DNA of 64,000 nucleotides. It comes from Atopobiaceae bacterium. GTDB lineage: Bacteria > Actinomycetota > Coriobacteriia > Coriobacteriales > Atopobiaceae. Shown piece after piece: positions 51,889-61,677 of this stretch. The position numbers were made by a program, and so were the translations under genes. The stretch lies in the NCBI GenBank assembly GCA_022655215.1, contig JALCUE010000001.1, positions 310,001 to 374,000 of the forward strand, written 5' to 3'. Within the stretch, counting starts at the first letter, position 1. The number at the start of each line of letters is the position of its first letter. The notes beneath the pieces were generated by a model. That model did no database searches. It was not told where the DNA came from and saw nothing but the letters and a program-made list of their open reading frames with translations.

Positions 51889-53409
51889 ATGGCCGAAGAC
51901 AAGCAGACCTACGACATCATCGCAGCGACTGGTTGCCCCACGGGCATCGCCCACACCTTCATGGCCAAGGAGGCCCTACAGCAGGCCGCGGCCGCGAAGG
52001 GCCTGACCATCAAGGTCGAGACCCACGGACAGGTGGGCATCGAGGACGAGCTCACGCCTGCCCAGATCAAGGCCGCCAAGGCGGTCGTCGTGGCCGCTGA
52101 CAAGGACGTGGAGGCCGAGAGGTTCGCCGGCAAGCCCATGGTGACGGTCGGCGTCTCGAAGTGCCTGTCCCAGGAGGCCGCCGAGGCCCTCATCGACCGC
52201 GCGCTGGCCGCCAAGCCCGCGGGCGAGGTCACGTCCGAGGTCGCGGCCGCAGGCTCTGACGACGAGGTCGTCGAGAAGGAGACCGTCGGTCACACCATCT
52301 ACAAGCACCTGATGAACGGCGTCAGCCACATGCTCGTCTTCGTGGTCGCCGGCGGCGTCCTCACGGCCGTCTCGTTCCTCTGGGGCATCACCAGCTACGA
52401 CTCCACGGCGTCCGACTACAACTCCTTCGCCGCGATGCTCAAGATCATCGGCGGCATCGCCATGAACCTCATGGTTCCCGTGCTCTCGGCCTACATCGCC
52501 GAGTCCATCGGCAAGCGCCCGGCGCTCGTCCCCGGCTTCGTCGCCGGCATGATCGCCATCACCGGCCTTCCCGTCTCTGCCGAGACCGGCCTCATCGACG
52601 CCGGCGGCACCGGCGTCGGCTTCGGGTTCCTCGGCGGAATCGTCGGCGGCTTCCTCTCCGGTTACGTGATCCTCGGCCTGGAGAAGCTGCTCTCGAAGAT
52701 GCCTGAGAACCTCAACGGTCTCAAGGCCATCTTCCTGTACCCGCTCCTGTCCACGTTCATCGTGGGCCTCGTCATGCTCGGCATCTCCGGCCCCATGGCC
52801 ACGATCAACACCGGCATGATGAACTTCCTGAAGAGCCTCGACTCCTCAGGGCCCATCGTCCTCGGCCTGGCCATCGGCTGCATGTGCGCCTTCGACATGG
52901 GCGGCCCCGTGAACAAGGCCGCCTACGTCACCGGCACGGCGCTGCTCACCGAGGCCCTCACGGCCGGCGTCGGCACCGACACGTACAACTTCGGCACCAA
53001 CTTCATGGCCGCCGTCTCCGCCGCCTGCATCGTCCCGCCACTCATCACCACCTTCGCGGTCATCGTGGGCAAGAAGTACTTCTCGCAGGAGGACCACGAC
53101 GCCGGCATCGTCAACCTGATCCTGGGCTGCACGCACATCACCGAGGGCGCCATCCCGTTCATGACCAAGAACATCTGGCCCGTCATGCCCATCATGATGT
53201 GCGGCTCGTCCATCGCGTCGATCCTCACCATCTTCTGGGGCGTCCACGACCCTGCCCCCCACGGTGGATTCCTGGTCCTTCCCGTGGTCGACGGAGGTGG
53301 CCTGTGGGTGCTCGCCATCCTCATCGGCACCGTCGTTGGTGGTATCCTTTTCGTCGCATTCAAGAAGTATGAGTACGACAAGGCGCATAAGGGCCTCGAG
53401 GCCGCCTAG
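51889..53409 (+). CDS. PTS fructose-type EIIBC
   Basis: 506 residues. EIIB domain first (1-100): IIAATGCPTGIAHTFMA with phospho-Cys16. Acidic linker, then EIIC membrane domain from about residue 135 with GGVLTAVSFLWG, VPVLSAYIAESIGKRPALVPG, MGGPVNKAAY and HITEGAIPF. These are FruA hallmarks; sugar could be fructose, mannitol-like or mannosylglycerate. ATG 51889 follows GAGAGGAGGAGG. EIIA is separate, 38 bp downstream. Confidence 0.94.
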   Translation: MAEDKQTYDIIAATGCPTGIAHTFMAKEALQQAAAAKGLTIKVETHGQVGIEDELTPAQIKAAKAVVVAADKDVEAERFAGKPMVTVGVSKCLSQEAAEALIDRALAAKPAGEVTSEVAAAGSDDEVVEKETVGHTIYKHLMNGVSHMLVFVVAGGVLTAVSFLWGITSYDSTASDYNSFAAMLKIIGGIAMNLMVPVLSAYIAESIGKRPALVPGFVAGMIAITGLPVSAETGLIDAGGTGVGFGFLGGIVGGFLSGYVILGLEKLLSKMPENLNGLKAIFLYPLLSTFIVGLVMLGISGPMATINTGMMNFLKSLDSSGPIVLGLAIGCMCAFDMGGPVNKAAYVTGTALLTEALTAGVGTDTYNFGTNFMAAVSAACIVPPLITTFAVIVGKKYFSQEDHDAGIVNLILGCTHITEGAIPFMTKNIWPVMPIMMCGSSIASILTIFWGVHDPAPHGGFLVLPVVDGGGLWVLAILIGTVVGGILFVAFKKYEYDKAHKGLEAA

Positions 53410-53447
53410 GCTCGATGCCGCGCGCATCTCACAAGAAGGGGAACCGC

Positions 53448-53903
53448 ATGAGTGACTTCGTAAGCGCTTCTAACGTGTTTCTGGACAACCCGGCAACGAG
53501 TTGCGACGAGGCGCTGAAGTTCCTGTCCGACAAGGCCGTCGAGCTTGGTATCTCGTCCGATGCCGCCGCCGTCCTCGAGGCCTTCAAGGCTCGCGAGGAG
53601 GAGGGCTCCACGGGCATGATGGGTGGCTTCGCCATCCCCCACGCCAAGTCGAAGGCCATCGACAAGGCAGCCGTCGAGGTCGTCAAGTTCTCCGGAGACG
53701 TCGACTGGACCACGATGGACGAGAAGCCCGTCAAGGTCGCCATCGCCCTGCTCATCCCCGACACCGAGGCGGGCACCACGCACCTCAAGCTCCTGTCCAA
53801 GGTGGCCGTCATGCTGATGCATGCCGACTTCTGCAAGGCCGTCCTCGCCAGCGAGGACCCCGCGCAGATCGCGCAGACCATCAACGACGGTCTGGACAAG
53901 TAG
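53448..53903 (+). CDS. PTS fructose-type EIIA
   Basis: 151 residues. Phosphoryl-accepting His65 in GGFAIPHAKS, then IALLIPDTEAGTTHLKLLSKVA, the EIIA-fru/mtl pattern. Serves the adjacent EIIBC. ATG 53448 follows AAGAAGGGGAACC. A terminator follows before the kinase gene. Confidence 0.94.
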   Translation: MSDFVSASNVFLDNPATSCDEALKFLSDKAVELGISSDAAAVLEAFKAREEEGSTGMMGGFAIPHAKSKAIDKAAVEVVKFSGDVDWTTMDEKPVKVAIALLIPDTEAGTTHLKLLSKVAVMLMHADFCKAVLASEDPAQIAQTINDGLDK

Positions 53904-53956
53904 TCGACCGACGCGGCGATCCTGACCACGATTCGGTGGTCAACCTGCTCCGACAG

Positions 53957-53990
53957 ACCCGGACGTCCCCTTGGGGCGCCCGGGTTTTCG
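53957..53990 (+). terminator. Terminator after fructose EIIA
   Basis: ACCCGG-A-CG-T-CCCC paired with GGGG-CG-C-CCGGGT (one mismatch, one bulge), 2-nt loop core, followed by TTTTCGTTT. Confidence 0.8.
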
Positions 53991-54067
53991 TTTGCGGAGC
54001 GTGGCAAGAGAGTCATACTGTTGCCGGAATGCATTGGGCCGGCCGCTGGCCGGGAAGGGAGTCCCCG

Positions 54068-55102
54068 TTGATCTACACCGTGACGTTCAACCCAGCCATC
54101 GATTACGTCATGCACCCGCTCACGCTCGATATGGGCTTCACGAACAGGTCGAGCTCGGAGGAGCTCTACTGTGGCGGGAACGGCCTCAACATCGCGAGCA
54201 TCCTGAACGAGCTCGACACCGACAACATCGCGCTCGGCTTCATCGCCGGCTTCACCGGTGACTACATCCTCAAGCGACTCCAGTCCGAGGGCATCACCTG
54301 CAACTTCGTCGAGCTCGCCGAGGGCTTCACGCGCATCAACGTGAAGATGAACGGCGTCGTCATGACCATGTGCAACGGCATGGGCCCGAAGATCCCGAAC
54401 GACAAGGTCAACGAGCTCTTCAAGCGCCTCGACCGCATCGACTCCGGTGACACCCTCGTTCTCACCGGCTCCATCCCCGGGTGCCTGCCCGACGACATGT
54501 ACGACATCATCATGACCCGCCTCTCCGGTCGCGGCATCAGCTTCGTGGTCGACGCGGCGGGCTCGCTGCTCCTCCAGTCGCTTTCGGCCGAGCCCTTCCT
54601 CATCAAGCCGAACAACCACGAGCTCGGGCGTCTCTTCAACGTCCGTCCCGAGACCCCCGAGGAGTGCCTGCCCTACGCGCGCATGCTCCACGAGCGTGGC
54701 GCCAGGAACGTCATCGTCAGCTGCGGTGGTCACGGCAGCGCCCTCATCGACGAGGACGGCGAGGAGCACATCACCGCCGTCCCGCCCTGCAAGCTCGTGA
54801 ACGCGACGGGCGCCGGCGACTCCATGGTCGGCGGCTTCCTCGCCAAGGTGAACCAGGGCGCGAGCTATGACGACGCGCTCCGCTTCGCCAGCGCGTGTGG
54901 CAGCGCCACGGCGGCCTCGAACGGCATCGCCAAGCGCGAGACCATCGACAAGTTCGCCGCGAGCCTCGACCGCCTCATGGCCGAGTCCGCCAGCAAGGCC
55001 GCGGCCGCCGCGGCGGCCCATCCCAAGTCGGAGAAGGCTCCCAAGGCCGCTTCCGCCAAGTCCGGGGCGAAGCAGTCCGAAGGGTCTGTCGACAAGGCGT
55101 AG
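54068..55102 (+). CDS. fruK: PfkB-family kinase, probable 1-phosphofructokinase
   Basis: 344 residues. YTVTFNPAIDYVM, CGGNGLNIASILNEL, LTGSIPG, IKPNNHELGRLF and the catalytic NATGAGDSMVGGF identify the tagatose-6-P/1-phosphofructokinase branch of PfkB. Position beside a fructose PTS favours fructose-1-phosphate as substrate. TTG 54068 is chosen: GGGAAGGGAG lies 6 nt upstream and the protein then begins at the first conserved strand. The last 40 residues are an Ala/Lys/Ser-rich extension absent from standard FruK. Confidence 0.88.
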   Translation: MIYTVTFNPAIDYVMHPLTLDMGFTNRSSSEELYCGGNGLNIASILNELDTDNIALGFIAGFTGDYILKRLQSEGITCNFVELAEGFTRINVKMNGVVMTMCNGMGPKIPNDKVNELFKRLDRIDSGDTLVLTGSIPGCLPDDMYDIIMTRLSGRGISFVVDAAGSLLLQSLSAEPFLIKPNNHELGRLFNVRPETPEECLPYARMLHERGARNVIVSCGGHGSALIDEDGEEHITAVPPCKLVNATGAGDSMVGGFLAKVNQGASYDDALRFASACGSATAASNGIAKRETIDKFAASLDRLMAESASKAAAAAAAHPKSEKAPKAASAKSGAKQSEGSVDKA

Positions 55103-55231
55103 TAACGCGAGGTCATACAGCTCCTTTCTGCTACACTGACCGAAGGAGCTTAAGGGATGGCGCCGCATGTGGTGGCATCCCCCATCGACAAGGGACCCTC
55201 ACGGGTCATAAGGAAGAACAAGGAGTCTCAT

Positions 55232-55495
55232 ATGGTATCCAAGAAGGTCACCCTCACCAATCCCCAGGGTCTGCACATGCGTCCCGCAGGCACCTTCGCC
55301 TCCACCATGGGCAAGTTCGCCTCTGACGTGACCGTCGTCGCCGGCGGCAAGGACGTCAACGGCAAGAGCCCCATGGCCCTCATGGCTGCCGGCATCGGCT
55401 GTGGCACCGAGATCGAGATCAAGTGCGACGGCGCCGACGAGAACGACGCCCTCGAGGCCGCCGTCCAGCTCGTCGAGAGTGGCATCGGCGAGTAA
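55232..55495 (+). CDS. ptsH: Phosphocarrier protein HPr
   Basis: 87 residues. Phosphorylated His15 in NPQGLHMRPAG; Ser46 in NGKSPMALM at the position used by HPr kinase in Firmicutes, here followed by Pro. ATG 55232 follows AAGGAGTCTCAT; upstream in-frame codons are leader. Central PTS phosphate carrier for both sugar systems in this window. ptsI follows 113 bp downstream. Confidence 0.96.
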   Translation: MVSKKVTLTNPQGLHMRPAGTFASTMGKFASDVTVVAGGKDVNGKSPMALMAAGIGCGTEIEIKCDGADENDALEAAVQLVESGIGE

Positions 55496-55608
55496 CGCCC
55501 GCTCACTTATCACGTCATACGGAACCGAGAGGGGGAGGGTGCGTCGCAGTGCGTCGTGCCCTCCCTCCTCGTCTTGCACGGCAGTCGGCAATCACAAGGA
55601 GGAGTCCC

Positions 55609-57315
55609 ATGTTCGAAGGCGTAAATGCATCTGACGGGATCGGCATCGGCACCGCGCAGGTCGCGGTCGAGCCCGACCTCTCCTACACCCCGTCGACCCA
55701 CCAGGACACCGACGAGGAGGAGATCGCCCGCTACAAGTCCGCGCTCGACGCCTTCTCGAAGAAGACCGAGGTGCAGGCCGACCGCATGAAGGTCTCCGTC
55801 GGCGAGTCCGAGGCCGAGATCATGACCGGCCACATCACCATGGCCTCCGATCCGTTCATGGTCGACGAGATCACGAACCGCATCAAGCAGGGCATGTGTG
55901 CCGAGCAGGCCCTGGACGAGGTCTGCGACATGTTCTACTCCATGTTCGACGCCTCCGACGAGCAGCTCATCCGCGAGCGCTGCGCTGACGTCCAGGACAT
56001 CCGTGCCGGCATCATGGCCGAGCTCCTCGGCAAGCAGCTCATCGACCTCTCGGTCCTCCCCGAGGGCTCGATCATCATCGTGCATGACCTCACGCCCTCG
56101 ATGACCGCCTCCATCGACAAGGAGAACGTCGCGGGCATCGTCACCGAGACGGGCGGTCGCACCTCCCACTCCGCCATCATCGCCCGTGCCCTCGAGATCC
56201 CCGCGGTCCTGTCCGTGAAGGACTGCTGCACCTCGATCAGGAACGGCGACACGCTGGTCGTGAACGGCACCAAGGGCGAGGTCACCGTGAACCCGCCTGC
56301 CGACGAGCTCGAGCGTGCCAAGAAGGCCGCCGCCGCCTCCGCGGCCGAGAAGGCCGCCCTCGAGGCCTATCGCGGCAAGCCCACCGAGACCGCCGACGGG
56401 GACAAGAAGCTCCTCGTGGCGAACATCGGCAACCCGGATGACGCCACCGGCGCCACCGAGCACGATGCCGAGGGCGTGGGCCTGTTCCGCTCCGAGTTCC
56501 TCTTCATGGACGCCAAGGAGCTCCCCAGTGAGGACGACCAGTTCGCGGCCTACCAGAAGGTCGCCCTGCGCATGAAGGACCAGCCGGTCATCATCCGCAC
56601 GCTCGACGTGGGCGGCGACAAGGAGATCCCGTATCTCAACCTCCAGAAGGAGGACAACCCCTTCATGGGGTTCCGTGCCGTCCGCTACTGCCTCAACAAC
56701 CCCGACCAGTACAAGGTCCAGCTGCGCGCCCTCCTGCGTGCCAGCGCCTTCGGCGACGTCAAGATCATGCTCCCGCTGGTCACCTGCATCGACGAGGTCC
56801 GCTCCGCCAAGGCCCTCGTCCGCGAGTGCATGACCGAGCTCGATGCCCAGGATGTCGAGTACAACAAGGACATCGAGGTCGGCACCATGATCGAGACCCC
56901 CGCGGCCTCCCTCATCGCCGATGACCTCGCCAAGGAGTGCGACTTCTTCTCCATCGGCACCAACGACCTCATCGGCTACACGATGTGCGCCGACCGTGGC
57001 AACGACCGCGTGAGCTACCTGTACAGCGTCTACAACCCGGCGGTCCTGCGCTCGATCAAGCGCATCGTCGAGTGCGGCAACGATGCCGGCATCATGGTGG
57101 GCATGTGCGGCGAGGCCGCGGCCGACCCCCTGCTCATCCCCATGCTCATCAGCTTCGGCCTGGGCGAGTTCTCCGTCTCCGCCCCGTCGATCCTGCGCAC
57201 GCGCAAGATCATCTCCCAGTGGACGAAGGCCGAGGCCGACTCCCTGGCCGAGACCGTCATGGCGCTCAAGACCGCCGACGAGGTCAAGTGTGCCCTCGCC
57301 GCGGCCGCCAAGTAG
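55609..57315 (+). CDS. ptsI: PTS enzyme I (phosphoenolpyruvate-protein phosphotransferase)
   Basis: 568 residues, full length. Active-site His187 in TGGRTSHSAIIARALEIPAV; PEP-binding blocks GVGLFRSEFLFMD, IIRTLDVGGDKE, FRAVRYCL, VGTMIETPAA and SIGTNDLIGYTMCADRGN; Cys in GMCGEAA. Starts the PTS relay with PEP and phosphorylates HPr. ATG 55609 follows AAGGAGGAGTCCC. Confidence 0.97.
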   Translation: MFEGVNASDGIGIGTAQVAVEPDLSYTPSTHQDTDEEEIARYKSALDAFSKKTEVQADRMKVSVGESEAEIMTGHITMASDPFMVDEITNRIKQGMCAEQALDEVCDMFYSMFDASDEQLIRERCADVQDIRAGIMAELLGKQLIDLSVLPEGSIIIVHDLTPSMTASIDKENVAGIVTETGGRTSHSAIIARALEIPAVLSVKDCCTSIRNGDTLVVNGTKGEVTVNPPADELERAKKAAAASAAEKAALEAYRGKPTETADGDKKLLVANIGNPDDATGATEHDAEGVGLFRSEFLFMDAKELPSEDDQFAAYQKVALRMKDQPVIIRTLDVGGDKEIPYLNLQKEDNPFMGFRAVRYCLNNPDQYKVQLRALLRASAFGDVKIMLPLVTCIDEVRSAKALVRECMTELDAQDVEYNKDIEVGTMIETPAASLIADDLAKECDFFSIGTNDLIGYTMCADRGNDRVSYLYSVYNPAVLRSIKRIVECGNDAGIMVGMCGEAAADPLLIPMLISFGLGEFSVSAPSILRTRKIISQWTKAEADSLAETVMALKTADEVKCALAAAAK

Positions 57316-57333
57316 CCCTATCTGACATAGAGA

Positions 57334-57379
57334 GACATGGAGGAGGGGTCCTGCGTGAGCGGGACCCCTCGTCCATGTC
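57334..57379. terminator. Hairpin between convergent ptsI and lipid kinase genes
   Basis: Outer GACATGGA/TCCATGTC and inner AGGGGTCC/GGGACCCCT pairing give a long imperfect stem. Placed between convergent genes, probably bidirectional; no T-run. Confidence 0.6.
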
Positions 57380-57437
57380 GATCGCGTCCGGGTGGCCGTA
57401 TGCCCGAGGGAGACGTCACCCGGGGACGGGAACCTGC

Positions 57438-58367
57438 TCAGTAGCGGAACGAGTTGGGGACGATGACCTCGAGGGCGCCTGGGACCGACTCGATCTCGAA
57501 GTGGGTCCCCTCGACGCGCTCGCCGTCTGCCTGGCAGGGGAGGGCCTCCTCGAAGTCGAGCGTCATGTGCGTGACCCTCCTGAGGTCGAGGACGCTCGAA
57601 CCGACATGGAGCCCCATGCGCGCCTGGGCGAAGAGGGCGAGGGTGCGTGGCACGGAGGGCGTCCTCACCGAGCGGCAGACGTCGAGCTTGCCGTCGGTGG
57701 GGGAGGCGGCGGGGCAGACCTTGAAGCCGCCTCCGTAGGTGGGGCCGACCTGGACTGCGAACACGACGGACCTCCCCGAGACGTGCTCCTCGTCGAGCGT
57801 CCCCTCGTAGGCGTAGTCGCGTAGGTGGTCGCGGAACATCTCGATGCCCGAGCTCGCGAAGAGCCTCGTGCCATGCTCGCCGTTCTCGACTCGCTTCTGC
57901 ATTGTGTCGAGGGCGATCGCGGCGTCGAGTCCGAAGGAGAGGGTCTCGACGAAGTAGGTGCCGTTCACGCGGCCGAGGTCGAGGCGTCGCGCCTTGCCTT
58001 GGAAGAGCTGCCCCAGCGATGCCTCCGGCGCGTTCTGCTCCACATGGAGGGTGCGGGCGTAGTCGTTGCCCGAGCCCAGGGCTATCACGCCGAGCCTGGG
58101 CCTCGAGGAGGCGTCGATGCCCATGAGGCCGTTCACGGTCTCGTGGATCACCCCGTCCCCGCCGAGCGCGATGACGGTGTCTGTCCCGTCGGCCCCGCGG
58201 GCGATCCTCTCTGCATGCCCGGGACCATCGGTGAGGGTGACCTCGAAGCCATCGGTGGCCGACTCGTATCCTTGGAGGAAACGCTCCACGAACTCGGCGC
58301 CCTGTCTTCCCTTGCCGTTCTGTGCTGCCGGGTTCGCTATGACGAGGGTACGGCCGAGACGAGCCAT
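57438..58367 (-). CDS. Diacylglycerol kinase-family lipid kinase
   Basis: 309 residues. DAGK catalytic core: IANPAAQNGKG, ALGGDGVIHETVNGL (GGDG nucleotide loop), LGVIALGSGNDYART, and C-terminal KLDVCRSV, EALPCQADGE. Family members (DgkB, YegS, BmrU) phosphorylate diacylglycerol or related lipids at the membrane. ATG 58367 follows AAAGGCGG. It lies just downstream of tRNA-Gly and a hairpin, so it may rely on read-through or its own promoter. Confidence 0.9.
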   Translation of the reverse strand: MARLGRTLVIANPAAQNGKGRQGAEFVERFLQGYESATDGFEVTLTDGPGHAERIARGADGTDTVIALGGDGVIHETVNGLMGIDASSRPRLGVIALGSGNDYARTLHVEQNAPEASLGQLFQGKARRLDLGRVNGTYFVETLSFGLDAAIALDTMQKRVENGEHGTRLFASSGIEMFRDHLRDYAYEGTLDEEHVSGRSVVFAVQVGPTYGGGFKVCPAASPTDGKLDVCRSVRTPSVPRTLALFAQARMGLHVGSSVLDLRRVTHMTLDFEEALPCQADGERVEGTHFEIESVPGALEVIVPNSFRY

Positions 58368-58386
58368 CGCGTCCGCCTTTCGATGG

Positions 58387-58427
58387 GAAGAGAAAGAGGG
58401 CGGGACCGATTTCATGGCCCCACCCTC
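58387..58427 (-). terminator. Terminator after tRNA-Pro/tRNA-Gly
   Basis: On the minus strand GAGGGTGGG and CCCGCCCTC pair (one T-G), with loop, followed by TTTCTCTTCCC. Confidence 0.7.
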
Positions 58428-58434
58428 GGGTTTC

Positions 58435-58510
58435 TGGAGCGGCAGACGGGACTCGAACCCGCAACAATCAGCTTGGAAGGCTGAGGCTCTACCAATTGAA
58501 CTACTGCCGC
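58435..58510 (-). tRNA. tRNA-Gly (anticodon TCC)
   Basis: Acceptor GCGGCAG/CTGCCGC, D-arm GTTCAATTGGTAGAGC, loop CTTCCAA with anticodon TCC, T-arm GCGGGTTCGAGTCCCGT, U73, CCA encoded. Second of a two-tRNA minus-strand unit. Confidence 0.95.
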
Positions 58511-58513
58511 ACA

Positions 58514-58590
58514 TGGTCGGGGTGACTGGATTCGAACCAGCGACCCTCTGCTCCCAAAGCAGATGCGCTACCAAGCTGCGCTACACCCCG
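58514..58590 (-). tRNA. tRNA-Pro (anticodon TGG)
   Basis: Acceptor CGGGGTG/CACCCCG, D-arm GCGCAGCTTGGTAGCGC, loop TTTGGGA with anticodon TGG, T-arm GCTGGTTCGAATCCAGT, A73, CCA encoded. First tRNA of the unit. Confidence 0.95.
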
Positions 58591-58603
58591 GAGCCGCCGG
58601 ACA

Positions 58604-58632
58604 AGTATAGGTGACCTTGGGCGCCGAGACAA
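58604..58632 (-). promoter_or_regulatory. Promoter for tRNA-Pro/tRNA-Gly
   Basis: On the minus strand TTGTCT, 17-nt spacer, TATACT, placing the start about 7 nt before tRNA-Pro. Close to the sigma-70 consensus. Confidence 0.75.
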
Positions 58633-58762
58633 TCACGGACGTCCGAGCGAGCGTGGCGAGGTGGGAATATGGAGACGGTATCCATTGTGTTACGCATGGG
58701 GCCCTGCCTGTTTTCCGGGAGGGGTCGCGTTTGTATCCTCGATACAGCGAACGCCGCGGTAA

Positions 58763-60118
<1,356 letters not shown>

Positions 60119-60156
60119 GCTGGACGTCTTCGAGGTCGACCGGAACGCATCCATGA

Positions 60157-60190
60157 GGGGCCCGGGTCTCGTGCCCGGGCCCTTTTCTCA
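60157..60190 (+). terminator. Terminator after gdhA
   Basis: Perfect 9-bp stem GGGCCCGGG/CCCGGGCCC, 7-nt loop, then TTTTCTC. Confidence 0.92.
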
Positions 60191-60339
60191 TGACCGTCCC
60201 TGCCCATCAACCCACCATTCGCCGTTTAGAAAAGGAAATTTCAAAAAGTAGCTTTGCAAACTTGCGCGCCGTGGTAGCTTCTCACGTGTGGAGTGAACAT
60301 GGGCTCGCCATGCGCGTGGCCCGACGCGAGGGGAGGGTC

Positions 60340-61608
60340 ATGTCGGAAGAGGTCGAGGCAGCGCTCACGGCCCCCTCGGGGATGATCGACCTCACGCATT
60401 CGGATGTCGTGAGGTTCGCCGTCATGTTCTTCGGCTTCCCATGCCTGTGGCTGCTTGGCTCGTGCATGGTGTCGGGCGTGCTCATGCCCCAGACCCTGGG
60501 TCTGCTCGACCCCGCGGGCAAGGTCGTGGCAATCAGCGTCATCAACTCGATCGCCGCCGTGGTGGGCCTCGTCTCGAACGTCCTGTTCGGAGGCCTCTCC
60601 GACCGCACCCGCTCCCGGTTCGGGAGGAGGAAGCCCTGGGTCGTCGGAGGGTCGCTGCTGGCGGCTGCCTCCTTCGTCCTCATGGGCATGGCGTCGGACG
60701 TGATGGGCGTCGGCCTGCTCTTCTGCTCCTACATCGTCGGCCTCAACATGATGCTCGCCCCCGAGGCGGCCCCCCTCGCCGACCGCATCCCCGAGAGGCT
60801 CCGCGGCACGATGTCGGCCCTCTCGGCCGGTGGCGGCGCGCTCGGCTCCGGGCTCGGGGCCGCGCTGGGTGCCTGCTTCATCGACTCCGTCGCCCAGGGG
60901 TTCGCCATCGCAGGGGCCATCACTCTCTTCGCGGCCCTCTTCACCGTCGCCGTCTGGCCCGCCGACGAGTCGACGGCCGACGTGCCGCCCGATGGCTCCG
61001 GCCTCGTCTCCCTCGTGAGGTCGTTCGCCCCGCCACGCGACGCGCCTGACTTCTGGCGTGCCTTCGGCGGGAGGATGGCCCTGTTCCTCGGCTACACGAT
61101 GATCACCGGATACCAGCTCTACCTGCTCCAGGACTACGTCGGCCTGGGGCTCGCGGAGTCCGCGGCGGTCATCGGGCTCATGGGAGCGACCTCGGTGGTC
61201 TCCTCGACCGTGGCCGGCCTCGTGGGCGGACCCGTTTCCGACCGTCTCGGGAGGAGGAGGGCACCGGTCGTGGTCTCCGTCCTGCTCGTCTGCGCCGGTC
61301 TCGCGTGCGCCTGGCTCATGCGCAGCGTCGTCGGCATGGTGGCGCTGGCGCTCATCGGCGGCTTCGGCTACGGCATGTTCGGCTCCGTGGATGGTGCGTT
61401 GAACGTCGACGTGCTTCCTCGGGGAGGGGAGGTGGGCAAGGACCTCGGCATCATCAACATCTCCACCTCGACCGGACAGGCCATCGCCCCTCTCCTCACA
61501 TCCACCATCGTCGCCGTGACCGGCGGTTACGGCGCGGCGTTTCCCGTCGCGATCGCGGCCTGCATGGGCGGCTGCGCGTTCATCATGTCCATCAAGGGCG
61601 TGAGCTGA
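60340..61608 (+). CDS. MFS sugar transporter
   Basis: 422 residues, about twelve helices. Loop 2-3 motif GGLSDRTRSRFGRRKPW and the repeat copy GGPVSDRLGRRRAP mark the major facilitator superfamily, close to the GPH/SLC45-like sugar branch. Directly upstream of an alpha-xylosidase gene, so import of xylosyl-glucosides is inferred. ATG 60340 follows GAGGGGAGGG; an ATG at 60310 is also in frame. The AT-rich upstream gap has an 8-bp palindrome TTTGCAAA near 60252 that could be an operator. Confidence 0.88.
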   Translation: MSEEVEAALTAPSGMIDLTHSDVVRFAVMFFGFPCLWLLGSCMVSGVLMPQTLGLLDPAGKVVAISVINSIAAVVGLVSNVLFGGLSDRTRSRFGRRKPWVVGGSLLAAASFVLMGMASDVMGVGLLFCSYIVGLNMMLAPEAAPLADRIPERLRGTMSALSAGGGALGSGLGAALGACFIDSVAQGFAIAGAITLFAALFTVAVWPADESTADVPPDGSGLVSLVRSFAPPRDAPDFWRAFGGRMALFLGYTMITGYQLYLLQDYVGLGLAESAAVIGLMGATSVVSSTVAGLVGGPVSDRLGRRRAPVVVSVLLVCAGLACAWLMRSVVGMVALALIGGFGYGMFGSVDGALNVDVLPRGGEVGKDLGIINISTSTGQAIAPLLTSTIVAVTGGYGAAFPVAIAACMGGCAFIMSIKGVS

Positions 61609-61677
61609 CAGGCAATCCCGGGGGACCGCGAACGCGGCCCTCGTGAACCAGACGACCCGTTCGAAGGAAGGTACGCC

